Source of the DNA: Scedosporium boydii
Taxonomy: Eukaryota; Ascomycota; Sordariomycetes; Microascales; Microascaceae
Assembly: GCA_002221725.1 (NCBI GenBank)
Contig: NJFT01000184.1
Span: 1 to 64,000 of the forward strand
DNA: 64,000 bases
Reading direction: 5' to 3'
A model generated the notes under the pieces. The model was not told the DNA's origin and searched no databases. It was given only the letters and a program-made list of their open reading frames with translations. This document shows positions 11,501 to 23,008 of this stretch, piece after piece; the stretch's first letter is position 1, and every line of letters begins with the position of its first letter. The position numbers were made by a program, and so were the translations under genes.

Positions 11501-11720
11501 GCCTTGGTCGTATTGCCCACCTCATCGGTCGTAGAAATTAGGCGGAGACTGTACACATCGTAGTCCGCGATGGAGTAACCCTCCGAGAAGGCAGTGTGGA
11601 ATGGGGGGGGCAAGAAGACGCGCGAGCGGGCTTCACCGAGCTCGATGTCCGCAGGGGCGCTTACGGCGGGATGGAAGAAATAGCCGCCAGGAGGAACCCA
11701 CCAGTTCCCGTGGCTCTCAG
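7363..11720 (-). pseudogene. TcB/TcC-like (RHS repeat) insecticidal toxin-complex gene, 5'-truncated relic
   Basis: This minus-strand coding region matches the second half of a Tc-toxin B/C component. In bacterial Tc toxins an RHS shell encloses the C-terminal effector, which TcA then injects. Coding runs from about 11720 down through three stretches in one common frame (to 11059, 11016-9613, 9612-8314). They are separated only by single nonsense codons, TGA at 11059-11061 and TAA at 9613-9615, and sequence on both sides stays RHS-like. YD repeats such as YTYDTVGNL and YGYDERGNM are visible. The RHS core ends with ISADPLGLAD and NLYAYARNNP near 8520-8590, the region where such proteins cut themselves. 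The N-terminal SpvB-like half is absent. The gene is not expected to make a complete product. Bacterial origin by transfer is inferred from the family. Confidence 0.82.
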
Positions 11721-11730
11721 AAAGGTCGAC
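11690..11730. other. Head-to-head junction of the two Tc relics (deletion breakpoint)
   Basis: TcB/TcC-like coding on the minus strand can be followed up to about 11715. TcA-like coding on the plus strand can be followed back to about 11705. The two meet or overlap by a few bases with no promoter between them, and both lack their N-terminal halves. The simplest explanation is one deletion between two divergently transcribed genes that removed both 5' halves and the shared intergenic region. Exact limits cannot be fixed by eye. Confidence 0.65.
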
Positions 11731-14700
11731 ACGTTCCTCGCCCTTCTGGCCGCGATGAGACAAGTTAGTCGTCTCGGCTGCCACGCCGAAGAAGCGTAGG
11801 GCTACGCCATACCGCAACAGACAATGAAGCAAGCACTGTCGTCGGTGCAGACGGCCAAGTCCCACTGCGACCAAGAAACATGGCACGTCGTAGCTCCAGG
11901 TCTTCGGGACACCTTGCGGGGAAAACAAAGGGCTGCTCTCGTTTCCTACCTCCTCGCTCACCCATCCCGGAAGACACTCCCCGTCTGGCACGGGACGTAC
12001 GATCTGTATTCGCACTACCTCGTTGACTGCGAGATGAGCCCAGCCCAGATGACGACGCGGATTCTCCAGGCAACAAACGTCGTCCAGCTCTTTGGCCAGC
12101 GGTGTCTCCTCAGCTTGGAGCCCCACGTAGTAGCGGACGCTCCGGAATGGCAACAGTGGTCCAGCATTAAGGTATTCCGCGTCGCGGGCGCGGCAAGGCG
12201 GGTCTTCGTTCAGCCCGAAAACTATCTCGAGTCCCCGCTGCGAGACGACAAGACTCCCTTCTTCAAGGAGTTTGAACAAGAGATGCAGCAGGGCGACATC
12301 ACCAAGGAACTGGCCGAGGAGGCATACCTCCATTACCTACAGAAGATGCAAACGGTGGCTCGGCTCGAGGTGCTGAGCATGTACCGACACAGGGGCGGCA
12401 CAATAGAAGAGTCGGGCGATGTTGGCGTAGTTGCCGAGGACACGATCTTCGTGTTCGCTCGCACCAGATCGAGCCCGCTCTCGTACTTCTACCGCAGACT
12501 GCTCCATGAGGTCCAGTGGACAGCCTGGCAACCTGTCGACATTGGCATCACGGGCGACCACCTAATGCCCGTCTTCTGGCATGGCAGATTGATGCTCTTC
12601 TGGGCCATCTTTACCGATAGACCTGGAACGGGTAAACTTGCTGTCCCGAATCTTGCCGGTGGCTCGTCCACAAACATGGAAGTCTCGATGAGCGATACTG
12701 AGTCATGGTGGGATATCAAACTCGCCTGGAGCACTTTAAAGGACGGCCGTTGGCTGCCAAAGTGTCAAAGCGAGTTGTCTATTTCCGTCTGGAAGAACAC
12801 GTCGACATGCACGACCTTTAATGAGCCCGCTGGGGGAAGCCAACGAGGGCGGTCCCTCATCACTTTCCGAGTTCCCGGCGGGGAAGACGACTCGTCGCTT
12901 CAGATTCATTGTCTGCAATCACAAAATAATAGTGTTGGTTACAGGCTGGGGACCTTTACTGTGAGTGTCATACCGAATACCTTCTATTACATTAAGCCTA
13001 GGCTAAGAAATAAAAATTCGCAGTTTAACAGCGCAAAGGGGTCGCCAGTCGTTAATTACCCATCCCGGGAAATACCTATTCCCGCCGATCTTGAAAAAAG
13101 GATCGAAACTCTCCCAGGGACACGGCTCAGGAACATGGGGCTTGGCGAGGACGACGAGAACACGATCTTTGAAGATGTGGATGCGAAACCGGACCAAAAA
13201 ACGGACCATTCTCTGGTGCTGTTCGGCGAGAATTTCGGATCCGATTCGGGGACGAGCGCGATTCCGAAGCAGTTTAAGGTGCTAAACGATACCCCGGGCT
13301 TATTCAACATCATCTACCCGCACCAGACGCTGCAGTTCAATGTTGGCCAGCCGTTCTTTTTTCAGCATCAAGATCGCAGCTTTTTCGTCAAGGCGGACAT
13401 GGTCAAGGTCCGGGAGGAACCCGCACTACATCCCATTGATCCTAATCCTGGGAACATCCCTTCCATACCTCCTATCAAGTTGCCTGTCATCAAGGTCCCG
13501 CCGATACCCCTCCCAGGCGACAGGAGATCCGAGATTACGGAACTTATCAATCCCTCCCCGGATATCTCGATCCCAGCCCGTGATCACGGACGACCATCGA
13601 CCCTGGGAATCTGTTCCCTCATCAGCAATTCCGGACTTGATGCGGTTATTCTCAGGAGAACCTATGAGAGCGGCCCTATCGTGCTCCGATCGGCAATCAC
13701 TCCTCGCCAAACTGCCTTAAGTGGCATCAGTGGTATCAGTGGCGGCATGACCATCTCATCACTCGGCAGCGTCCTTCCCGTTAAGACACGAAATATCCTA
13801 GACGAGGCGCGCCTCCGCTTCCGTACCTTCTACCATCCATACATTGACGATTTCATAGACAAACTCGCAAAGACGGGTCTTGACGGGCTTTTGGACCGAG
13901 GCAACCAAGACCGAACGGAGACAGACCTTTTCGGTAAGGAAGACCACTATGGCCATGATGAGGCCTACATCGCAGCGGACGGTGGTCATCCCCTCGAGGA
14001 CGTCGACTTCAGCACCAGCGGGCCTATGTCCGTCTATAACTGGGAGCTATTCTTCTACGCACCGTTACTCACCGCCGAGCGACTGAGTCAGAATCAGAAA
14101 TTTGAAGAGGCCCAGAAGTGGTTCCACTACATCTTCAGCCCCCTCGACGCGTCTCTTGAAGCAGCACCAGGACGCTTCTGGATGACCCGGCCATTTTTCA
14201 AAATGCAGAGCGAAGCTTACCGGAACGCGAGCATCGACATGCTCCTGCGCATCCTAGCGTCCCGCGGCAGCGCCTACCACCAACTGGACAAGTACCAGAA
14301 GAAGATGCACGACGATCTCGTGATCAACATGGACCGGTGGCGCCGCAACCCCTTTAACCCCTTCCTCATTGCCCGCACCCGGCCGACGGCCTCCCAGAGG
14401 GCCGTCGTCATGAAATACCTAGACAATTTGATCGCGTGGGGCAACCAGCTCTTCGGCCAGGACACGGTCGAGTCGATTACCGAGGCTACGCAGATCTATA
14501 TGCTGGCGGCCGAGATCCCCGCCCGTGCTGTGCCCACGGTCCAAACCTACAACAGCATCTGTAGTTCGCTCGACGAGTTCAGCAACGCTCTCGTCACCAT
14601 CGAGGAGTTTATTCCCGTCTCGCCCTCGGTGGCGCCATCCGTCGTGTCCACTGCAAACAACCCCCAAAGTACCATGACGCCCACCATGCTCTACTTTTCC

Positions 14701-16982
14701 GTTCCCCGGAACGACAAGCTCCTCAGCTATTGGGACACCGTCTCGGACGCTCTCTTTAAGATCAGGCACGGCATGAATATCCAGGGCGTGACGCGGCAGC
14801 TCGCGCTCTACCAGCCCCGGATCAACCCCATGTTGCTGGTCCAAGCCGCCGCCGCTGCCGCCGCATCAGGTGCCACTATGGATCTGGAGAGCATCCTTGG
14901 CGATCTCAATGCGCCGCTGCCGTACTACCGCTACAACACCATGGCGGCGCGTGCTATGGACCTGTGCAATGACCTGAAGGCGTTCGGGGCTGCTCTTCTA
15001 GCGGCGCTCGAGAAACGAGACGCGGGCGTCCTCGAGTTGCTGCGTGCCGTCCACGAGAGAGAAGTATTAGACACAGTACGCGCCGTGAAGCAGGGCGCCA
15101 TTGATGAAGCGGTAGCGTCGCTCACTGCCTTGCAGCAGGGGCGGCAAGTGATTGAAACGCGCTTGCAGCATTACCGCGGTCTCAAGTTCATGAACGGGAG
15201 CGAGCAGAGCCACCAGGTGTTGGAGATCCAGGCGCTGAACTTGCAAAATATCGAGATGATGTTGTACCCGTACGCTGCCCTCATTGCACTCGTGCCACAG
15301 TTTAAGATTGGCGCACCGACCAGTAAGTTTCATCCACGTTTGCGGATCACCAACGTGAGCTAACACTCTTGTCAGCCATCGGCGCCGACCTGGGGGCCAG
15401 GCGTTTAGTATGATGGAGAGCCTGCTCGCCAAGGTCACCAGCTCCATGATCTCGACAACGAGGGCCCAGAGTGCCATGTTGGCCACTATGGCCTCGTACG
15501 AGCGGAGATGGGAGGATTGGACGCTTCAGAGGGAACTGGCGGAGCAGGAGCTGATACAGCACGACCGCAACGTCGACGCGGCCGTTCAGAGAGTGGAAAC
15601 AGCCAAGAAAGATCTCGAAGTTCACACTAGACAGACGGAACACGCCCAGAGAATCCACAACTTCCTCCTGTCCAAGACCACATCAACGGCTCTGTACGAC
15701 TGGATGATCGGCCAGACCTCAGCCACCTACTTTTAGACGTACCAGATGGCATTCGAAACTGCCAGGAAGGCTGAGCGCGCATTCCACTTCGAGCTAGGTG
15801 ACGAGGATGCGTCTTCCTCCTCGGCTCCCTTCATCCGCTTCGGCTACTGGGACGGGCTGAAGAAGGGACTCCTGGCAGGAGAAAAGCTGGCTGCTGATAT
15901 CAGGCGCATGGACCTTGCTTACCTGGATCGCAATCGCCGCCAACTCGAGCTGACAAAGTCGGTCTCGCTGGCCCAGCTCGACCCGGTGGCGCTGATCCAA
16001 CTCTAGGAGACAGGCGAATGGTCCTTCTCCATCCCCGAGGCCATTTTCGATCTTGACTACCCAGGCCACTACTTCCGGCGCATCAAGTCCGTATCGGTCA
16101 CGGCCCCATGCGTCGCCGGAGCCTACACCACCGTAGCAGTATCGCTGACCCTGCTGAACTCGACAACACGCATCACGCCGACGCCTGGCAAAGCCTACGC
16201 GCGACAAGGCGCCGCCGACATCCGGTTCAGCGACGTCTACGGCTGTGGTGCCGGAAGTTCGACCATCGCGACCTCGTCGGCGCAGAACGATGCCGGCGTG
16301 TTCGACCCCAGCGGAGCCGACGGGCGCAATATGCCGTTTGAGGGAGCAGGCGCAGTGTCGTCGTGGCGCGTGCAGTTGCCGCCGCCCGAGATGGCGCCCT
16401 TCAACCTGCAGTGGTTGGCGGATATCGTGGTGACGCTGCGGTACACGGCGCGGTCGGGTGGAGACACACTGCGGGCTGCGGCGGTGGAAAGTCTCAAGAA
16501 GACGGCACTTCGCGCCTTTCCTGTCGCGCAAGGACAGAGCGGGCGGGCTCGCGTGGGCATTTAGCATCCGCTACGAGTTCCCCGATGCTTGGAGCTGCCT
16601 GCGGCGCGGTGATGGCTCATCTAATAGTAAGGGCATGCTAAACTTGTCGTTAGAACGGTTTCCGTTCGTAATAAGTGCTGCGGAAAAGGTGGTTTTCCGG
16701 CGCGTAGTCGTGTTTGCGCGAGTCGCCGACTCTTTGGGTGGGGATGAGGGTGTGGGAGCGGAGTTGACTTTTGGGGATGATGTTCTCAAGTTCCAGAACA
16801 AGGCGTTCCCCGACGTCAAGGGGGGGCAGCCGGTGATATTTGGCGGGTTCAGTCCCAGGAATAAGGGACCTGGCATGTACAAGTTTGGTTTGTCGAGGGG
16901 CGATGATGGAGAGCCGGTGGGGGAGGACGAGGTGTTTGACTTGGTTCTTGTGGTTTATTATGAAGCGACATGGAAGCAATAA
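11700..16982 (+). pseudogene. TcA-like insecticidal toxin-complex gene, 5'-truncated relic with several breaks
   Basis: The coding matches the C-terminal two thirds of a Tc-toxin A component, the large pore-forming translocation subunit. Family blocks visible in order include RTFYHPYIDDF (about 13825), YNWELFF, WFHYIFSP (about 14130), RRNPFNPFLIAR (about 14343) and PRNDKLLSYWDT. The C-terminal TcB-binding region follows (about 16020-16980). The longest intact stretch is 11824-15363. Breaks are a TAG at 11797-11799, a frame change near 15391-15396 just after a probable intron, TAG at 15734-15736, TAG at 16004-16006 and a second frame change near 16540-16560. The natural end is TAA 16980-16982. 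The first several hundred residues of the family are missing. The gene is a relic, not a working toxin. Its long open stretch argues that decay is recent. Confidence 0.85.
15323..15375 (+). other. Fungal-type spliceosomal intron inside the TcA relic
   Basis: A consensus donor GTAAGT at 15323, a branch site GCTAAC near 15359 and an acceptor TCAG ending at 15375 define a 53-bp intron. Removing it bypasses the in-frame TAA at 15361-15363 and leads into coding resembling the next part of the family, although the frame is then lost a few bases later in a G run. Confidence 0.6.
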
Positions 16983-17522
16983 TGAATTGGGACCTTGTAC
17001 GGATTGGTCCAGATCTCATTTGTTACATTTTAGAATAGTAGAGCGAGAAGGTACTTAATGACCGGAGAGTGACGAGGCACCCCTAGCTTGCCTTGCTGGG
17101 GATTCAAGGTCAGGCTTATGCCAGAGCTAGCGGTCTACCACCTTGGAATCTTTTTGTAGTTTTGGAAAACCCATGCGATAAGACCCGACAACACGGAATT
17201 TGAGGGCAGCACCGCCTCTCGAAACATCCTGCAGCTGGATGAACCGCAATTCATCATGCTCAGGCTAAGCAAAACAAAGATTGCTTTTTTCAGAGTAGAA
17301 TAGAATCCTTGATAATAAGCCGCTCGGCCGCTATCCGTGAATACGAGAAATCCTGCTTGTCTCCGTATCTGGTAGAGTCGACAGGCAGTTTCTGGAAGAT
17401 TACAGCCCTCTATTTCTGAGGGTCCCTTCCCCAGAAACTTGGAATGCATGGCCACGATTCATAGGTGTTCAGACAGAAGACTGAGACTGCGTTTCAAGGG
17501 TTCGTAAAAGAATAGAATATGT
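16983..17522. other. Intergenic region between TcA relic and STAND gene, no gene seen
   Basis: The TcA relic and the STAND gene converge on this 540-bp gap. A minus-strand frame at 17135-17455 has no recognisable features. No repeat or terminal inverted repeat that would mark an insertion boundary was seen. Confidence 0.5.
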
Positions 17523-20500
17523 TTAAGAAAGAGGACGCTTGCTCTTAGGCACTGCATCCCTCAACGCCTTCGCAACCTGGGGATGGGGATTCATAAGCGC
17601 CCAATCTAATGCCGTTTTGCCATAGCTATCTTTATGAGTGGGATCAAATTTCCCAGTCTCTAGAAGAAGCAAGACCATATCCACCGATGCACATGGAGCT
17701 GCGTATGCAAGTGCAGTCCTACCGTCACCGGAGACCACTGCCACATCTACCCTCGGACATTCCAGGATCAGTTTCGCAACTGCCGTGGTTTTTTGCATGG
17801 CGGCATAATGAACCACCGCGCGTCCAGATATGTCGAGTTGGTTGATAGCAAGTTGCGGGGAGGAGAGAAGTAGTGGGATTGAATCGACGAGGCGCTGGGC
17901 GATGGCGAGGTGTAGAAGCGTTTCACCTCTCTTCGTGACCACACCGCTCTCTACCCTAGGAGAATCTAGAAGCAGCTGGAGGATGTGCAGCCTTTTGTGA
18001 ATAATTGCCAGCTGTACGGCAGTATAACCCATTCTATCCACGGATGAGATATTGGTCGTCTGGTGCCTTAAGAGAAAGCTGACTACGTGTGGTGCATCGT
18101 AAATCACCGCCAAGTGCAGCACTGCTTCTCCTTCTTGTCCCTCAAAGTTCACATCCACCGGAGTCCTCTGCAGGAGAAACGCTGCAACGTTGCCGGCACC
18201 CTTGGTGATAGCCTCCCGGACCATTGTTGTAGCATCGGGAAGGGTTGTCGAGGAATTTTCAAGTCTTAGCACGAGAGACGTGCTCGCTATATTTGTAGAG
18301 TTATTAGAGTTCAACTTGAGCATGAAATCAAGATCGCGTTCCGAAAAAGCCGCGTCCTTGTCAGCTTCGAGACAAAGTTGCAGCATGCTGGCACTTCTAG
18401 CTATTGCTGATGAAGAAGAAGAAGAGGCATCCTCGATAAGAAGAGAGGACAATTTCGCCCGCAAACCCCTTAGGAGCATCATGATGAACCCAGCTCCTGC
18501 GTCAACAGCGAGGCGCCAAGCCAGTTCGAGATTCCTCGACGAGCAGCTCTCTATTGCACGCGATTCGAGGAAGAGGCTACATAGGGTGACGTCTCCTTTC
18601 GCGATGGCGACATGTAAAGGCGTATGCCCATCGATATCCTCAATATTGATATCCGCTCCACGCTTGAGGAACAGGTCCGTCAACGACCTTGATCTCTTAT
18701 CTGTAGCATAATGGAGGGCAGTTTTCCCAGCGCCGTCGCGGAAATTGACAACGTCAGGGCATCGTTCCGAGATGGCCGCTGCATGGGCGGTGAGGTCTCG
18801 CTGGACGCAGAAGTGCAACAACGATGTGCCGCTGGAGTCTCGGACGCGGCAATCTGTATGGGGCCAATTGATTAAGGTTTTTGCAGCGGTCACAGACTGG
18901 GTCGCTAACGCCACTTGTAAAGCTGTATTTCCGTCGGGGTCTCGGATATTCGGGTCCACGTTGCAGTCATTGAGCGCGAAGGATACAATTATGCTACTGT
19001 CAACCAAGGCTCCGACGTGCAGTAGAGCCTCTTGCGGAATGCGGGCGTGCCAGCAAGAGGTCCCGTGAAAGGGATGGCTCAGCCGCAAATCGATACAATG
19101 CCACCTTTGAGCATATCGAAGAAAGCGGCCCTGCATCCACATAGTTGAAACGGTGCTGGGGGCAGGATTACCAGGTTCAAACAAGGCGGCGAATTCTTCT
19201 CCTTCCCACGATATCGACTCCTCCGAGTCATTCGGCAATGATGTGCCAGTGTGCCAGACCGCTCGAGTCGTAATTTCTAACGACTTCGGTTTATTCAGCT
19301 GCTCGCGAGCGCTAGAGGAAATTAGCTCTTGACGATTGTCCAGAACAAGCAGATCCCACTCAACCCCCGGCTTGCTCGTTGACGTGTTATCCAGTGCTGA
19401 AGAGCCCACACCGTCATAGACAGCGGACCAGATATTTATGTTTAAATGGTGCAACGTATGGAAGATAGAGTCACGCGTTCCTTCCGCCAGATAGGAACTA
19501 CTTCCAAGGAGAAGCATGAGAAGCGAGCTCGAAAAGTACTTGATGGGATGACCGTCTTCAGAATAGGTTTGGCCCGATTTGAGTATTGCCTCTAGGGCGC
19601 CCAAATCCCACAGGTTATAGTTCGGGTTCAATCCTGGGAGCGTTGTTATCAGACGCTCTACACGCCAAAGGCAATTCTCGAACGAGGATGTTCTCGAACG
19701 TGAAGATTTCGGGATCCAGTATGTGTGATGATAGCGTCCTACAAAGTATCCATCGAAATGGTCTCTTGATAGAAGCGCCCAACCCAATAGGCTCATGCCA
19801 AAACAGTCCGTGTCGTTGACCCCTGGGTACGGAAGCTGACCCGCTCTACTACGTAGGCGTTCTAAAAATGGGTCAAGCGTATCGAGTTCCAACATGCAGG
19901 CGGTATGGACTAGCGATTGGCCGTTTGAGCGTTGAGCTAAAAACTGGAACGGGATATTGTAGGACCATAACTTTTGTGCTTGTGTAGGAAGACCAGCGGG
20001 GACAGGCGCCGAACGCCTCCCAGGTGAGGCAGCTTTAGCGTTTATCTCGGCGTTTAGCGCAACACAATAACGCTCCGCTAAATCCTGTAAGCAGTGGTCA
20101 AGTGATTTGCAAAGGCGTAAGAGCGGTATCCATGCACGTTCAACCAACGAAGATATTATAACCGGGCGATGCTTTGAGCCAAATAAGAGATATGCGAGGC
20201 AGCCTCCTGCCATGGCTGGGACAACTCCCTCCAAGACATCCCAATGAGTGTCGAAATAGACGGAGATGGTCGAGTGAGCCAATGTCACCTGGTCCCTGAC
20301 ACTGCCCCCGTGTGCGTCTACCCTAACCAGTCCAAGGCAGCAGTCAAGGGCCGTAGTGCGACTGGGGAGATTGTCTTTCTGGAAACTAACATGGCCGGGG
20401 TCCAACGCCAAGATGTGTCGAAGTTCGTCCAATGAGAGTGGCCCGATGAAGTGAATCCAAGCAAGTATTCGAAAGGCCTGGTCCGCATGAGTATGTTCTC

Positions 20501-22351
20501 GAATCCGCGCCAACGTCTGGCCGAATGCGGAGTCGAGAGTCCCTGGTAAGTCCTTCAAAGCCTCTCGGCGGCGGTATATCGTATTGTGACTCAGAACTAG
20601 AGTGGTATGCAATGAGGCAAGCAGGAACCTTTCGTGTAGAACAAGATCCTATTTTAGTTAAAGTCTATCACCTAGGCGGATACTCGAAGGCGAAATCACT
20701 TACATCCCGTTGGCTAGTGCTGATATATCTTCCCGTATCTCGTAGGCCAGGTCAGAAGGCAAGAGTTCAGGTTGGCGAGCTCTTTCATGTTCAACTTGTT
20801 CAGACACGACAGCGTAGATATCAGCATTTTGAGGTTGTACGGTTTGGATCTCGGCATCCGGAAATACTCGCTTTATCATGCTTGTAATGGATTGCCGCCC
20901 TATGAAGAAGAAAGACGTAGGCAACGGAAACCCTCGACAAGCCGTAAGCAGATGTTCTGCGTCCCCACACTCGTCTAGCGCGTCTATGCATACGAATAGC
21001 CTTTTGACTGTCGATGCCAGAGGCTCCAGAACGCGGTACATTTCTTCGATCGTAGCAGTTGGTCTGCGAAGCTTGACATGAGAAAGACGAACCAACTCAG
21101 CCACTTTGTCTGGAAGTGAGTCGAATTGGCCTAGAAGCTGCCGAATTAGGGCTCCCACAAGAGCAGTAACAGGGTAATTTCCGGTCCTCTGGTAGTCGCA
21201 ATAGAGGTAAGTTGCGTATCCATCAGTTCCGGATGCGTTCACGTCATGGAGATGGTCAATGACGCGAGATCTTTGGAAAGTTGTCAGAACACATGCCAAC
21301 TGTGATACTCGGTTATTCGGTTATCTCACATTGTAAAGGTCTTTCCCTGGCCAGGATCACCAACCCAACAGATGGCTTTCGCGCAATTGTCAGTCTGGGG
21401 AGGTTGGAGCCACCGCTGAAAACCGGCGTCACGAAGGATCCATCCACAAGTCCCGAGAAGCCTCTTTGCCTTGATCTCTTCATGTCTTGAAGAAGGGTCG
21501 ATTGGCGATAGCCATTCAAGAGCTTGGCCATGCAGTTTATCCGCATGGTACTCCGAAAGTTCTGCCATCAGATGTGTCAGGTAGGATCTCACCATCTAAG
21601 ACGATTAGTGGCCAACTGACCTTTCTTCATCTCCTCAAGTTGCGTCAAACCTATCTGAACACGATCGATTCGCTGGACAGAGTCCGAGATGCACGATGCA
21701 ATTACGCACAGCTTTTCGAGCATACACTCTAGTTGCGCGGACTGTTCAGGAAAAGACGCGGCCATCTGGGACAGGGTGTCTCCCTGGGTTTTAAAGTGAG
21801 AGATCACTTCCTTGTGTGACTTTGACATTTGCTGGCTATGCCAGGACCTATTTAGAGTGGTGATGATATAGATGTACAGGTGGTTCAGAGTCTTACCAAT
21901 TTTTCATCACTAGACAAAATTCAAATGTGCTTTGCATGGCATGCAGCTCTGAAATAAGTTCCTGGCATTGCTTCTTATCAAATGGCCATCGAAACCGGGA
22001 AATGGCCGACTTGATGCTGCCGGACACTGATTTTTCTAGATTATTATCAGACGAACCAGCAGGCGACTGGGACCTAAGTTTCTTCGAAAGTTCTAAGACG
22101 CGTGTCTGACAAGCTGAAATCGATACTGTGAGCGCGGAATCGTCCGCCAATGTCATGTCTCTGGCTTCATCGGTGTTCAGGAAAGCCTCCAGTTTCTGCA
22201 ATGTGGCCACGAGCGCGTTTACCGTCTTAGAGAGCTGTAGGGCCTCTTCGGGCGCCGATCGGATGCTGACGGCTGTGTCGATCACTTTTGGAATTTGGAT
22301 GGCCAAGCTGACGAGCCCGGCCACTGAAGCTGCTACTCCGAGGGCTTCCAT
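17523..22351 (-). CDS. STAND/NLR protein: HeLo-like N-terminus, NACHT ATPase, ankyrin repeats
   Basis: Modelled exons are 22351-21897, 21835-21621, 21561-21330, 21270-20704 and 20628-17523. The four introns are 59 to 75 bp, and all phases agree, giving 1,524 residues. The start MEALGVAASVAG opens a helical HeLo-like domain of the kind that heads many fungal STAND proteins and can act in cell death. A linker with WLSPIDPSSRHEE leads to the NACHT domain, with Walker A GDPGQGKT (about residue 297) and Walker B LFVCIDALDEC (about 392-402). Residues 1000 to 1520 are tandem ankyrin repeats. Such proteins act in fungal non-self recognition, often with ligand-sensing repeats that vary. This copy has no breaks. 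It lies 540 bp from the TcA relic and converges on it. Confidence 0.88.
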
Positions 22352-23008
22352 CGGGGGCGGGGTTGGCAAAATCAACCAGCCCGTGTTTATTCCCAAAGTT
22401 CATACATGATGTCGGAAAATGGAGTGACACCGGAGGACGACTTTGGATGCGGGGGCGGGCAACATGATCTTAAGACCAATGACCACACATCAGGCTGCTA
22501 TTCGCCAAGTCATTCCCGCCCACCAACATGAGGCGTGCAGAGGATCATAACCGCAATCACGTGGGTAGCTGGGATAGATGCCTGCGAATCCGCATGCGCA
22601 GTCTACAACGCTCAGCGTGGCTCAGTCGTGGCTATGCTAAGTGTAAAAGGCGATGGGAGGAAATGCGTCGACCAGGCTCAAGATCGGACAGCGATCGCAA
22701 AATTGCGGTGCTTTAACGAATTTGGGGCGGTAGGTAGTGTTTTGCCCCTGTAATTATAGCGAAGTGGGTCATAAATCGTATCTCAAAAGCGCAAAGCACC
22801 ATGGCTCGTCTTGTATGAGCCACCCGGTCCGAGAATGGGGCAAGGTCCGAGAGAGCATGGTAGAGAAAGCTGGCGATGATATCTCTGGAGGTGTAATGAA
22901 GTTGTCAAGTTCTCCTAGCCAAGAAACCTGCCTCCTTTCTTCATCATGGTGATAAACCTGCAACAGTGTCCGCTTCCATGATACCAACATTAATTTCCAG
23001 ATGAAAAA
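22352..23008. other. Intergenic region, no gene seen
   Basis: This stretch contains the promoter of the STAND gene and the 3' flank of the Zn2Cys6 gene. Short frames here show no family features or consistent splicing. Confidence 0.5.

Noticed and set aside
11730..12333. Minus-strand reading frame continuing upstream of the RHS relic
   Set aside because: It is the antisense shadow of the TcA-like coding on the plus strand. Recognisable TcB/TcC-like sequence stops at about 11715.
295..16006. Reassigned or routinely read-through TAG codon as the cause of the many internal stops
   Set aside because: TAG ends the orphan frame, and no conserved gene from 48.6 kb on contains an internal stop. Independent frameshifts in the TcA relic point to ordinary decay.
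14419..16882. Long minus-strand frames opposite the TcA relic
   Set aside because: They are shadows of high-GC coding on the plus strand with no family features.
17523..22351. NLR as an immunity protein encoded for the adjacent toxin
   Set aside because: Only adjacency supports it; the architecture is that of ordinary fungal STAND proteins, and the toxin genes are broken.
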